Source of the DNA: Candidatus Dadabacteria bacterium
GTDB taxonomy: Bacteria; Desulfobacterota_D; UBA1144; Nemesobacterales; UBA2774
Direction: 5' to 3'
Length of the DNA: 9,923 bases
Assembly: GCA_020027805.1 (NCBI GenBank)
Contig: JAHKKQ010000144.1
Span: 1 to 9,923, forward strand
In this document: positions 1 through 6,490 of the stretch, in pieces
How positions within the stretch are numbered: the stretch's first letter is position 1
How the letters are laid out: each line of letters begins with the position of its first letter
The notes under the pieces: generated by a model
What the model saw: only the letters and a program-made list of their open reading frames with translations
Told to the model about the DNA's origin: nothing
Databases searched by the model: none
Made by a program: the position numbers and the translations under genes

Positions 1-104
1 CCCAGATAGTTCTTCCCGCTCCCTATAGTCCCGTCGATCGTTAGGATATAAGGGAAGGTTTTCGCGCGCGCGCGCGCCTCTCGGGCAATCTCTCCGAAAT
101 CCAT
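1..104 (-). CDS. P-loop kinase-like protein, N-terminal fragment
   Basis: Only the first 34 codons are present, read from ATG at 104 to the window edge. After a short charged, alanine/arginine-rich leader, a hydrophobic strand (YILTID, residues 19-24) runs into a Walker A loop, GTIGSGKN (residues 25-32). The order 'strand, DG, GxGK' near the N-terminus is typical of nucleoside and nucleotide kinases (cytidylate, thymidylate and deoxynucleoside kinase families), which bind ATP through this loop. Which substrate is used cannot be told from this fragment. The residue after the Walker lysine is Asn rather than the usual Ser/Thr (Gly-Thr in cytidylate kinase). The ATG lies 18 bases after the stop of the upstream permease gene, in the same frame, so the two are probably cotranscribed. 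No clear Shine-Dalgarno sequence precedes it, so translation may be coupled. Codons 10-14 are an alternating GCG/CGC run. Confidence 0.6.
   Translation of the reverse strand, partial: MDFGEIAREARARAKTFPYILTIDGTIGSGKNYL
63..77. repeat. Alternating CG dinucleotide run
   Basis: Fifteen consecutive bases alternate C and G. The run lies inside the start of the kinase-like gene and encodes Ala-Arg-Ala-Arg-Ala. Alternating CG is the classic sequence for left-handed (Z) DNA and is prone to slippage. A change of one 2-base unit would shift the reading frame before the Walker A loop. Confidence 0.85.
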
Positions 105-122
105 AAACCAAACTATATATCT

Positions 123-869
123 TTAGATAATACCGAGCAACTTTAACGCTATGATAAAGATCGCGAGGACCATGACATAACGGATAAACCTCTCCCCGCC
201 CTTAATAGAGAAGCGCACCGCCCACCAGCCCCCGAGCGCGTTCCCGGCCGCGAGACTCAACCCGAGGAGCCAGTCCACATTGCCTGACCAGATAAAGATG
301 AAGAGCGCCGGTACGGTGTAGATCATGGTTATGAAGACCTTGTGCATGTTCACACGTATGAGATCGATCCTCAGCAAATGATAGAGCGCCGCCATTATCA
401 GAAACCCGACTCCGACCTGTATGAACCCGCCGTAGAATCCTATTGCGAACATGGCCGGGTATATGAGCCATGATTTTCTTTCACCGCCGGTCGAAATTTG
501 AAGTCTGGATTGAGGAATCAGCATGGATATGATTACCCCGATCATGACGATACCCAATATCCTGTCGAACCACTCGTTGCTTATCTTAAGCGCGAGCAGC
601 GCCCCGAGCACGGCTCCCGGAAGGGTGAGCAGCGAGAGCTTGACGCTCTTTTCGATTTCGGAAAGCTTTTCCTTCCGGTAAGAGAGGGTGGAGAATACGC
701 CCTGTAGCAGTATCCCGATACGATTGGTGCCGTTAGCGGCGGCGCTGTCGAGTCCCATAAAAATGAGGGCGGGAAGGGTAAGGCTCGAGCCGCCCCCGGC
801 CATCACATTGATTACGCCCGCCAAAAGCCCCACACAGAATAGTATCAGTATTTCAAGATATTCGGGCAT
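123..869 (-). CDS. TauE/SafE (TSUP) family membrane permease
   Basis: This 248-residue protein is almost entirely hydrophobic, with about seven to eight predicted membrane helices. It carries the twofold glycine-rich signature of the TauE/SafE family: an N-terminal helix with GLLAGVINVMAGGGSSLTLP (from about residue 14) and a second-half counterpart, GFYGGFIQVGVGFLI (about residues 145-159). The family exports or imports small organic anions and sulfur compounds such as sulfite, sulfoacetate or other organosulfonates across the inner membrane. The substrate here cannot be predicted. Length is normal for the family and the C-terminus looks complete. I chose ATG at 869, which has GGAG a few bases upstream; a TTG at 890 in the same frame would add seven residues (MFCCAEI) but lacks a ribosome-binding site. 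It is transcribed divergently from the purine permease gene, and the kinase-like gene follows 18 bases after its TAA stop. A nested inverted repeat lies just upstream, in the presumed leader. Confidence 0.88.
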   Translation of the reverse strand: MPEYLEILILFCVGLLAGVINVMAGGGSSLTLPALIFMGLDSAAANGTNRIGILLQGVFSTLSYRKEKLSEIEKSVKLSLLTLPGAVLGALLALKISNEWFDRILGIVMIGVIISMLIPQSRLQISTGGERKSWLIYPAMFAIGFYGGFIQVGVGFLIMAALYHLLRIDLIRVNMHKVFITMIYTVPALFIFIWSGNVDWLLGLSLAAGNALGGWWAVRFSIKGGERFIRYVMVLAIFIIALKLLGII

Positions 870-893
870 GATCTCCGCGCAGCAGAACAAATT

Positions 894-950
894 AGAACGG
901 GAAGAATATAACTATAAATCCGGGGCCGGTTATAATTCCAATCCCGTTCT
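894..950. promoter_or_regulatory. Nested inverted repeat in the divergent control region
   Basis: AGAACGGGA at 894-902 is the exact reverse complement of TCCCGTTCT at 942-950. Inside it, GAATATAAC (904-912) pairs with GTTATAATTC (929-938) with one bulged base. Together this makes about 18 base pairs around a 16-base loop containing CCGGGGCCGG. It lies 25 bases upstream of the permease ATG and downstream of the minus-strand promoter-like sequence, so it would fold in the 5' leader of the permease mRNA. It could be an RNA hairpin, an operator-type DNA palindrome, or both. No T-run follows on the minus strand, so it is not a standard terminator. Confidence 0.6.
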
Positions 951-956
951 CCATGA

Positions 957-986
957 TTGACATAATACTCGCCGCCGTGTGATAAT
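957..986 (+). promoter_or_regulatory. Putative sigma70 promoter for the purine permease
   Basis: A perfect TTGACA (957-962) is followed after 18 bases by GATAAT (981-986), five of six matches to the -10 consensus. Transcription would begin around 993, giving a leader of under 20 bases before the ATG at 1010. It overlaps an opposing promoter-like sequence. Confidence 0.55.
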
Positions 987-991
987 GACAA
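962..991 (-). promoter_or_regulatory. Putative sigma70 promoter for the TauE/SafE permease
   Basis: Read on the minus strand, TTGTCA (991-986) and TATTAT (967-962) are separated by 18 bases, each with five of six consensus matches. Transcription would start near 955 and give a leader of about 85 bases that contains the inverted repeat at 894-950. Its -35 box abuts and overlaps the -10 box of the forward promoter, and the reverse is also true. Confidence 0.5.
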
Positions 992-1009
992 CTGGAATTT
1001 TCACCGCCC

Positions 1010-2176
1010 ATGCCTGTCCGAATTCTTGAGAGACTGTTCGACCTGAAGGAGCAGGATACGAATCCCGGCCGAGAAACGGTCGCGGGCATAACGACATTCA
1101 TGACGATGTCGTACATCATCTTCGTCCAGCCAGCAGTCATGGGCGCGGCAGGGATGGACCCGGGCGCGGTAATGGTCGCGACGTGCATCGCGAGCGCGCT
1201 TGGCACCGTGCTCATGGCACTCCTGGCAAACTATCCTATTGCCATCGCTCCGGCAATGGGGCACAACTTTTACTTCACATACATAGTAGTGCTTACGCTC
1301 GGTTACTCCTGGCAGAACGCTCTCGGGGCGGTGTTTATAGCCGGGCTCGTTTTTATCCTGCTCTCCACGGTTGGTCTCAGGGAGACGCTCATGAACGTAC
1401 TCCCCGGCTCACTCAAGAGCGGCATTCCGGTAGGGATCGGGCTCCTGATCGCGCTCGTGGGACTCGAATGGTCGGGAATCGTGGCCCCGCACCCCGTAAC
1501 GTACGTCACGCTCGGGGACCTTACGTCCACGCCTACACTGGTCGCCATACTCGGTCTCGTCATAATGGCCGTGCTTTTAGCACTTAAGGTCAGGTGGGCG
1601 ATACTGATAGGCATACTCGCGGCTGCCGCAGCCGGTCTAATCACGGGTATCGTGGAATTCACGGGCGTGCTATCGGCGCCCCCGTCTATAGCCCCTACCC
1701 TGCTCAAGCTCAGTATCCCGAATGTATTCAAGGACCCGCATCTTATTACAGTCATATTCGTTTTCCTCTTTCTGGGCCTTTTCGACACGGTGGGGACGCT
1801 CACGGGAGTGAGCCAGCAGGGCGGACTCATGAGGGACGGGAAGCTGCCCAGGGCGAGGCAGGCGCTCCTGTCGGACGCCATAGCCATATGCGGCGGGGCC
1901 GTGCTCGGCACATCCACAGTTACGAGCTACATAGAAAGCGCGTCCGGAATCTCCGCGGGAGGAAGGACGGGGCTCACCGGAATAGTAGTGGCGGTGCTCT
2001 TCCTCCTCTCCGTATTCTTCAGCCATGATGCCGCTCGCATTCAGCATTACGGAAGGAATATCGTTCGGGGTCATCTCGTACGTGCTCCTGAAAGTCGTAA
2101 CCGGCCGGGGGAAGAGGGTGCACTGGCTCCTTTATTTGTTCGCCGTGCTCTTCGTCGCCCGTTATATATGGCTTAA
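1010..2176 (+). CDS. NCS2/AzgA-family purine permease, 3' end frameshifted
   Basis: The protein is a proton-coupled nucleobase (hypoxanthine, guanine or adenine type) permease of the AzgA branch of NCS2, in the inner membrane. Family hallmarks are clear: an N-terminal GRETVAGITTFMTMSYIIFV (residues 20-39), APAMGHNFYF (80-89), FDTVGTLTGVSQQGG (258-272) and GTSTVTSYIESASG (300-313), followed by GRTGLT. The reading frame is convincing only to about Ser338 (base 2023). The remaining 50 codons give an arginine-rich, non-membrane tail unlike the family. The expected last segment, beginning MMPLAFSITEGISFG, is found at 2025-2180 in another frame, and about 45 family-typical residues between the two blocks are absent. 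I infer an internal deletion of 3n+2 bases, either real or an assembly error. As written the protein lacks its last one to two membrane helices and is probably non-functional. A promoter-like sequence lies just upstream. Confidence 0.85.
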   Translation: MPVRILERLFDLKEQDTNPGRETVAGITTFMTMSYIIFVQPAVMGAAGMDPGAVMVATCIASALGTVLMALLANYPIAIAPAMGHNFYFTYIVVLTLGYSWQNALGAVFIAGLVFILLSTVGLRETLMNVLPGSLKSGIPVGIGLLIALVGLEWSGIVAPHPVTYVTLGDLTSTPTLVAILGLVIMAVLLALKVRWAILIGILAAAAAGLITGIVEFTGVLSAPPSIAPTLLKLSIPNVFKDPHLITVIFVFLFLGLFDTVGTLTGVSQQGGLMRDGKLPRARQALLSDAIAICGGAVLGTSTVTSYIESASGISAGGRTGLTGIVVAVLFLLSVFFSHDAARIQHYGRNIVRGHLVRAPESRNRPGEEGALAPLFVRRALRRPLYMA

Positions 2177-2180
2177 ATGA
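2025..2180 (+). pseudogene. Out-of-frame C-terminus of the AzgA permease
   Basis: Fifty-one codons from ATG 2025 to TGA 2178-2180 read MMPLAFSITEGISFGVISYV, then a charged TGRGKR loop, then a final hydrophobic helix ending RYIWLK. This is the usual AzgA-family ending (typical form: IMMPLTFSIxxGIxFGFISY, loop, final helix). It is displaced by one base relative to the main frame at 1010. It is unlikely to be translated on its own, because no ribosome-binding site precedes 2025. It is the remnant of the preceding gene's 3' end. Confidence 0.8.
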
Positions 2181-2276
2181 GATATCCTCCCCAAGATGTT
2201 AGGATCTAATTAATCTCGATTGACGCCCTCATTCTTATCTAAATTCGATATACTTACTACACGAGGTATATACGGA

Positions 2277-3980
2277 ATGAGTAACGATATTCTCCCGGAT
2301 CCGAATACGCTTGATCCGAGCGACCCCTATGCGCGGAAGGCCCAGACCTTTCCGACTCTGACCGACGCGCAGATTAACCGCGCAAAACCGTTCGGCGTCT
2401 TGGAAAAGCTCGCAAAGGGCGCGGTTCTCTTCGAAAGAGACGAGAGGACGGTGGATTTTTTTATCGTCCTCAGCGGCGACATCGAGATTTACGAGCACAG
2501 GCGTGAAGGGCAGAAGATAATAACCATTCACGGCGAGAAGCAGTTTACCGGCGAGATCGACCTCTTCAACGACCGTAAAATACTCGTGGGCGGGAGAATG
2601 GGGAAGGGCGGAGAAGTAATCCGAATTAACCGCGCCAATTTCCGGAAGCTGATGTCGGCCGAGCCCGATATAGGCGAAATCGTCATGCGGGCATTCATAT
2701 TGCGCCGTGTCGGTTTGATCTCTCACCAGCAAGCCTCGGTAACGCTTATTGGGCCGAGGGAATCGAGAGATACTATGAGGATCGAGCGTTTCTTGAGACG
2801 TAACGGATATCCCGTCGTCATTTTGAGTGATCTCGATGGGGAGGAATGCCGTGAGGTATTAAGGAGATTCAATGTTTCAAAGGACGACCTGCCTGCCGTG
2901 TTAATTCACCACGGAGAGAATTTCCTGAGAAACCCGTCAACCTTCGAGATAGCCGAGCACCTCGGATTAATAGAGGAGATCGATCAGACGGGCTCATATG
3001 ACGTGGCGATTATCGGCGCCGGACCGGCGGGTTTATCCGCGGCATTGAACGCGGCATCGGAAGGGCTCAGAACAATCGCGCTCGAGGCCGAAGCCCCTGG
3101 CGGTCAGGCGGGCACTAGCTCCAAGATCGAGAATTATCTCGGTTTCCCTACAGGGATATCGGGCCAGGCGCTTGCGGGCAGGGCGCAGATTCAGTCTCAG
3201 AAATTCGGGGCCAAGATCGCGCTGCCGCGGGCGGTGGAGAAGATCGACTGCGGTAAGCGCCCGTTTGCGATAACACTCGACAGCGGTGAAACCATAGCCG
3301 CGAGAGCAATTGTCATAGCGTCCGGAGCGCGCTACCGGAGCCTCGGGCTTGCCCGCGAAAAGGAATTTGAAAACGCGGGACTTTACTTCGCGGCTACGGC
3401 GATGGAGGGAGGCTTCTGTGAGGGGGAAGAGGTCGTTATAGTCGGAGGGGGCAATTCAGCCGGGCAGGCGTCCGTCTTTCTCTCGAAGTACGCGAGCCGT
3501 GTGCATATTCTCGTAAGGGGCGAAGGCCTTGCCGCGAGCATGTCCGACTATTTGATAGGCAGGATTAATTCTTCTCCCCGCATCACTCTCCACAACAACA
3601 CCGAAATTGCCGAATTGCGGGGCGAGAATCACTTAAAAGAGATTGCTTGGCGTAACAGAAAGACCGGCGAGACCGGAGAGATGAGCATACGGCATGTGTT
3701 TCTCATGCTCGGCGCGGTGCCCAATACCGGATGGCTTCGGGGTTGCGGAGTAAAGCTCGACGATAACGGCTTTATATGTACGGGGATAGATGCGTACGAT
3801 GATAAAAACTGGCCTTTGGAACACCGGTTCCCGATGATGCTGGAAACTAATGTTCCGGGTATATTCGCCGCGGGGGATGTAAGGTCAAACTCCGTCAAGC
3901 GCGTGGCCTCCGCCGTCGGGGAGGGGGGCATGGCCGTCAGCAGCGTTCACAGATATCTGGCCGAATTAGACGCGTCGTAA
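2277..3980 (+). CDS. Cyclic-nucleotide-binding-like / thioredoxin-reductase-like flavoprotein
   Basis: This 567-residue cytosolic protein has three parts. Residues about 30-145 resemble a cyclic-nucleotide-binding (CAP-like) beta roll (FFIVLSGDIEIYEH, then a GEIDLF cassette). Residues about 153-232 resemble a thioredoxin/glutaredoxin fold with the cis-proline motif DLPAVLI but no CxxC. Residues 240-567 are a two-domain FAD/NADPH reductase: FAD motif GAGPAGLSAALNAA (247-260), GGQAGTSSKIENYLGFP (275-291), NADPH motif VGGGNSAGQ (389-397), and the C-terminal FAD motif GIFAAGDVR (528-536). Where thioredoxin reductase has the active disulfide CATC, this protein has AATA (372-375), so classical thioredoxin reduction is not expected. 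This domain order recurs in several phyla, usually annotated as FAD-dependent oxidoreductase or putative thioredoxin reductase. The physiological electron acceptor is unknown to me. Start: ATG 2277 has GAGG at 2263-2266; an in-frame TTG at 2220 has no such site. It stands alone, with gaps of about 95 bases before it and 361 after. Confidence 0.85.
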   Translation: MSNDILPDPNTLDPSDPYARKAQTFPTLTDAQINRAKPFGVLEKLAKGAVLFERDERTVDFFIVLSGDIEIYEHRREGQKIITIHGEKQFTGEIDLFNDRKILVGGRMGKGGEVIRINRANFRKLMSAEPDIGEIVMRAFILRRVGLISHQQASVTLIGPRESRDTMRIERFLRRNGYPVVILSDLDGEECREVLRRFNVSKDDLPAVLIHHGENFLRNPSTFEIAEHLGLIEEIDQTGSYDVAIIGAGPAGLSAALNAASEGLRTIALEAEAPGGQAGTSSKIENYLGFPTGISGQALAGRAQIQSQKFGAKIALPRAVEKIDCGKRPFAITLDSGETIAARAIVIASGARYRSLGLAREKEFENAGLYFAATAMEGGFCEGEEVVIVGGGNSAGQASVFLSKYASRVHILVRGEGLAASMSDYLIGRINSSPRITLHNNTEIAELRGENHLKEIAWRNRKTGETGEMSIRHVFLMLGAVPNTGWLRGCGVKLDDNGFICTGIDAYDDKNWPLEHRFPMMLETNVPGIFAAGDVRSNSVKRVASAVGEGGMAVSSVHRYLAELDAS

Positions 3981-4341
3981 CAGGTCTCGAATTTCTATTG
4001 TTTTTTATTGTTGGAATGGAGATCGAATAAGCCTGTTTCACAGCGGCTCGGTCGCTAGCTCCCGGAAACATATACTTTATCGGAATAACACCAGGCCCAA
4101 TCTTCCCCCGATTCGAGAGACTTCACAATAGGGTGTTTTTATTTCGCCATGATGCCGCCGCGGCGCAATAAAAAGGCAAAATACGAAAACGGTCACCGGA
4201 CGGCTAGAGACAATTATCTGCAGGGTGCGGACAGCGTCCTTGTCCGATCTAATCACTTTAAACGGGCGATAAATCTATTGTTAAAACCGTATGAAGTCGG
4301 TTTTTATTTCCGATATTCAGAGTAAACTGTAATATATTTTC
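3981..4341. other. Gene-free spacer between flavoprotein and aguB
   Basis: I see no convincing gene in these 361 bases. Structure present: a T6 tract between two TATTGTT copies (about 3996-4012) just after the flavoprotein stop; an inverted repeat TGTTTC/GAAACA (4034-4039 and 4065-4070) with an inner AGCG/CGCT stem; CGGACA/TGTCCG (4228-4233 and 4241-4246, 7-base loop); and AAAACCG/CGGTTTT (4283-4289 and 4298-4304, 8-base loop) with a short T-run, a weak terminator-like hairpin. TCTCGAAT (3985-3992) and ATTCGAGA (4111-4118) are also inverted copies. The spacer is A+T-richer than its neighbours. It probably holds the end of one transcript and the promoter of the aguBA unit, but I cannot point to convincing promoter boxes. 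Confidence 0.5.
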
Positions 4342-5262
4342 ATGAAAAACGTTACGATAGGGCTGATACAGAGCAGGGTCGCGGAAGACGTCCGGTCGAA
4401 TGTCTCAAGGACGATCGAGAGGATAGGCGAGGCGGCCGGGAAAGGGGCCGGGATCATCGCCCTTCAGGAGCTCTTCCAGACGCCATACTTCCCCCAGTGG
4501 GAAAAGAAGAAAAAAGACGATTACGCGGAAAAGGTTACGGGCTATACCGTAAGCGAGATGAGGAAAGCGGCTAAAAAATTCGGCGTCACGCTGGTGGTGC
4601 CGTTCTACGAGAAAAAGGGCGGCAAATATCTCAATACGGCCGTCGTGATAGGGAAAGACGGCAAGCTCCTCGGCCGGTACAACAAAATCCACATCCCACA
4701 GGACCCCGGATTCTACGAAAAGGAATATTTCGAAGAGGGACGGTCGGGGTACACGGTGTTTAAGGCCGGGGACGTAAAATTCGCCGTCCTCATATGCTAC
4801 GACCAGTGGTTTCCGGAAGCCGCCCGCATGGCGCGCCTGAAGGGGGCCGAGATAATCTTTTATCCGACCGCCATTGGCGACATCACCGGTTACGACGCGG
4901 ATGGGGACTGGCACGACGCCTGGGAGACGGTGCAGAGGGGGCATGCGATCTCGAACAGCCTCTACGTGGCGGCCGTGAACCGTGTCGGGAGCGAAGGCAA
5001 AATGAAATTCTGGGGGCAGTCCTTCGTATGCGATCCCTTCGGAAAGGTGCTTAAACGCGCTTCCGCTACCAAGGAAGAAGCCATAATATTGACGCTCGAC
5101 CTCGAACGAAACGAATTTTATTCGGAAGGATGGGGGTTCCTCCGCAACCGGAGGCCGGATACCTACAAAAAGCTCGCCTCCTCCAAGCTGGTTGAAAAAT
5201 CCAAAAAATTAAAAGACGTAGAGCATTATAAAGCTATGAAGAAAGCGCTCCGTCAGAAATAG
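4342..5262 (+). CDS. aguB: N-carbamoylputrescine amidase
   Basis: This is a cytosolic nitrilase-superfamily enzyme that hydrolyses N-carbamoylputrescine to putrescine, CO2 and ammonia. The catalytic triad is visible: Glu43 in ALQELFQTPYF, Lys115 in NKIHIPQDPGFYEK, and Cys152 in VLICYDQWFPEAARM. The segments after the lysine and around the cysteine (DQWFPE, FYPTAIG, WETVQRGHAISN) match the AguB subfamily rather than general nitrilases or beta-ureidopropionases. The length of 306 residues is close to the family norm (about 290-300), with a lysine-rich tail after residue 275. The next gene, agmatine deiminase, makes its substrate and begins 10 bases downstream, so the two form an operon. The ATG at 4342 has no strong Shine-Dalgarno sequence, but family alignment (VTIGLIQ at residues 4-10) supports this start. 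Confidence 0.93.
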   Translation: MKNVTIGLIQSRVAEDVRSNVSRTIERIGEAAGKGAGIIALQELFQTPYFPQWEKKKKDDYAEKVTGYTVSEMRKAAKKFGVTLVVPFYEKKGGKYLNTAVVIGKDGKLLGRYNKIHIPQDPGFYEKEYFEEGRSGYTVFKAGDVKFAVLICYDQWFPEAARMARLKGAEIIFYPTAIGDITGYDADGDWHDAWETVQRGHAISNSLYVAAVNRVGSEGKMKFWGQSFVCDPFGKVLKRASATKEEAIILTLDLERNEFYSEGWGFLRNRRPDTYKKLASSKLVEKSKKLKDVEHYKAMKKALRQK

Positions 5263-5272
5263 TCCGCAGTTT

Positions 5273-6304
5273 ATGAAAAGCGAAAACAAGCAGTCATACA
5301 GAATGCCCGCCGAATGGGAGCCGCACTCGGCCATATGGCTCGCGTGGCCTTACGACGAGATCACCTTTCCCGGCAGGGTGGAAAAGGCGGAAGCAACGTT
5401 CGTAAAGATGCTAAACGCGATACACGTGAGCGAGCCGGCGGAGCTCCTCGTGCTGGACGAGGATATGAAGGAAAGGGCGCAAGGTATGCTCGCCGCGGCG
5501 GGCATCGATATGAGAAGGATACATTTCCACGTCACGGATTACGCCGACGTGTGGCTGAGGGACACGGGGCCGATATTCGTCAAAGACGGCTCGGGAAAGA
5601 CGGTGATCACGAAATGGCTCTTCAACGCATGGGGCAACAAGTTTCCTGAATTGCTGAAGGACTCCGCTATCCCGGACAAGATAGGCGAGTGGAAGAAATT
5701 TCCCGTCGAAAAGCCCGGGATTATTATCGAAGGGGGCGCAATCGACGTAAACGGCGGGGGAGCGTGTCTCACGACCGAGCAGTGCCTCCTGAACGTGAAC
5801 CGGAACCCGGGGAAGACCAAAGCTGACATAGAGAGGTATCTCGAAGAATATCTCGGTATAAGAAAAACAGTCTGGCTCAAGGAAGGCCTCGTGAACGACC
5901 ACACGGACGGGCACATCGACGAGCTAGCGCGCTTCGTCGCCCCCGGAAAGATCGTCTGCGCCTATGAAGACGACCCTGACGATGAGAATTACCGGATACT
6001 CCAGGCTAATTATAAAACCTTGACCGAGGCGGCGGATACCGACGGCAGACCGTTTGAGGTCGTCAAGCTGCCCATGCCCCACGTGCGTTACGACGACGGG
6101 AGCAAGGCCCCTGTTTCCTACACCAACTTTTACATAGGCAACACGGTCGTCATGGCGGCTACTTTCAACGATGTGAACGACGAAGAGGCCCTCGGAATCC
6201 TGAGAGACTCTTTTCCGGGACGCGAGGTCGCGGGCATCGACTGCAGCGATATAATATACGGGGGCGGCGCTCTGCACTGCATGACGCAGCAGCAGCCGGA
6301 ATGA
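5273..6304 (+). CDS. aguA: Agmatine deiminase
   Basis: This enzyme of the guanidino-group-modifying (peptidylarginine deiminase fold) superfamily converts agmatine to N-carbamoylputrescine and ammonia. Signatures in order: MPAEWEPHSAIWLAWP (11-26), DVWLRDTGP (92-100), EGGAIDVNG (153-161), NDHTDGHIDELARFV (208-222) and GGGALHCMTQQQP (330-342). Family knowledge makes Cys336 the nucleophile, with His214 and Asp216 of the GHID motif and acidic residues of the WLRDTGP/EGG blocks in the active site. All are present, and the 343-residue length is normal. It starts 10 bases after aguB ends, so the pair is probably one transcript that makes putrescine from agmatine. No arginine decarboxylase, which would supply agmatine, is in the window. 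The start at 5273 is tentative: an in-frame ATG at 5303 begins exactly at the conserved MPAEWEPH, and neither has a strong ribosome-binding site. Confidence 0.94.
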   Translation: MKSENKQSYRMPAEWEPHSAIWLAWPYDEITFPGRVEKAEATFVKMLNAIHVSEPAELLVLDEDMKERAQGMLAAAGIDMRRIHFHVTDYADVWLRDTGPIFVKDGSGKTVITKWLFNAWGNKFPELLKDSAIPDKIGEWKKFPVEKPGIIIEGGAIDVNGGGACLTTEQCLLNVNRNPGKTKADIERYLEEYLGIRKTVWLKEGLVNDHTDGHIDELARFVAPGKIVCAYEDDPDDENYRILQANYKTLTEAADTDGRPFEVVKLPMPHVRYDDGSKAPVSYTNFYIGNTVVMAATFNDVNDEEALGILRDSFPGREVAGIDCSDIIYGGGALHCMTQQQPE

Positions 6305-6324
6305 GCTTTGATTCTGTATGAATT

Positions 6325-6352
6325 TTGACAAGGATATACGGGGCTATAAAAT
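6325..6352 (+). promoter_or_regulatory. Putative sigma70 promoter for the DHS-like gene
   Basis: A perfect TTGACA (6325-6330) is followed after 16 bases by TAAAAT (6347-6352), five of six matches to the -10 consensus; TATAAA at 6345 is an alternative with a shorter spacer. It lies 20 bases past the aguA stop. A transcript would start near 6359 and carry about 140 untranslated bases before the ATG at 6500. Confidence 0.5.
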
Positions 6353-6412
6353 ATTCACGGGTCATCAGAATTGGAACGATAAAAGTTAATTAGCGCAGAA
6401 AAAATATAATTT

Positions 6413-6482
6413 CCATCCCGAGCTGCTTGATAATCCCTTATAGATGAGTAAATAGAGGGATATCCATCTCGATTCGGGACGG
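6413..6482 (+). promoter_or_regulatory. Two-tier hairpin in the leader of the DHS-like gene
   Basis: CCATCCCGA (6413-6421) pairs with TCGGGACGG (6474-6482), eight of nine pairs. Within it, ATCCCT (6433-6438) pairs with AGGGAT (6456-6461). The outer stem ends one base before the ribosome-binding region (AGAGGAG, 6484-6490), so its folding could affect access to the start site. No T-run follows, so it is not a simple terminator. I do not recognise a known riboswitch class. Confidence 0.4.
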
Positions 6483-6483
6483 C

Positions 6484-6490
6484 AGAGGAG
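6484..6490 (+). promoter_or_regulatory. Ribosome-binding site fixing the DHS-like start
   Basis: AGAGGAG ends nine bases before ATG at 6500. It supports that ATG over the in-frame TTG at 6494, which would lie only three bases from the site. Confidence 0.75.

Noticed and set aside
2021..2030. Programmed ribosomal frameshift as the explanation for the AzgA frame change
   Set aside because: A one-base shift would join the frames but still leave about 45 conserved residues missing, so a deletion explains it better. No slippery heptamer or typical stimulatory structure is seen.
2220..2254. TTGACG followed by TATACT upstream of the flavoprotein gene
   Set aside because: The spacing is 23 bases, too long for a sigma70 promoter. 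The TTG at 2220 is also a poor start codon compared with ATG 2277.
2022..4158. Exact 13-base direct repeat GCCATGATGCCGC at 2022-2034 (spanning the AzgA break) and 4146-4158
   Set aside because: One shared 13-mer is about what chance predicts in a window of this size, and the second copy has no related flanking sequence. It does not explain the AzgA deletion.
4279..4307. Possible promoter TTGTTA, 17 bases, TTTTAT upstream of aguB
   Set aside because: The -10 box matches only half of the consensus and overlaps the AAAACCG/CGGTTTT hairpin, so the evidence is too weak.
4149..4325. 58-codon open frame in the spacer before aguB, starting ATG ATG at 4149
   Set aside because: There is no ribosome-binding site, the composition is mixed, no family is recognisable, and it ends just before aguB; it reads as a chance open frame.
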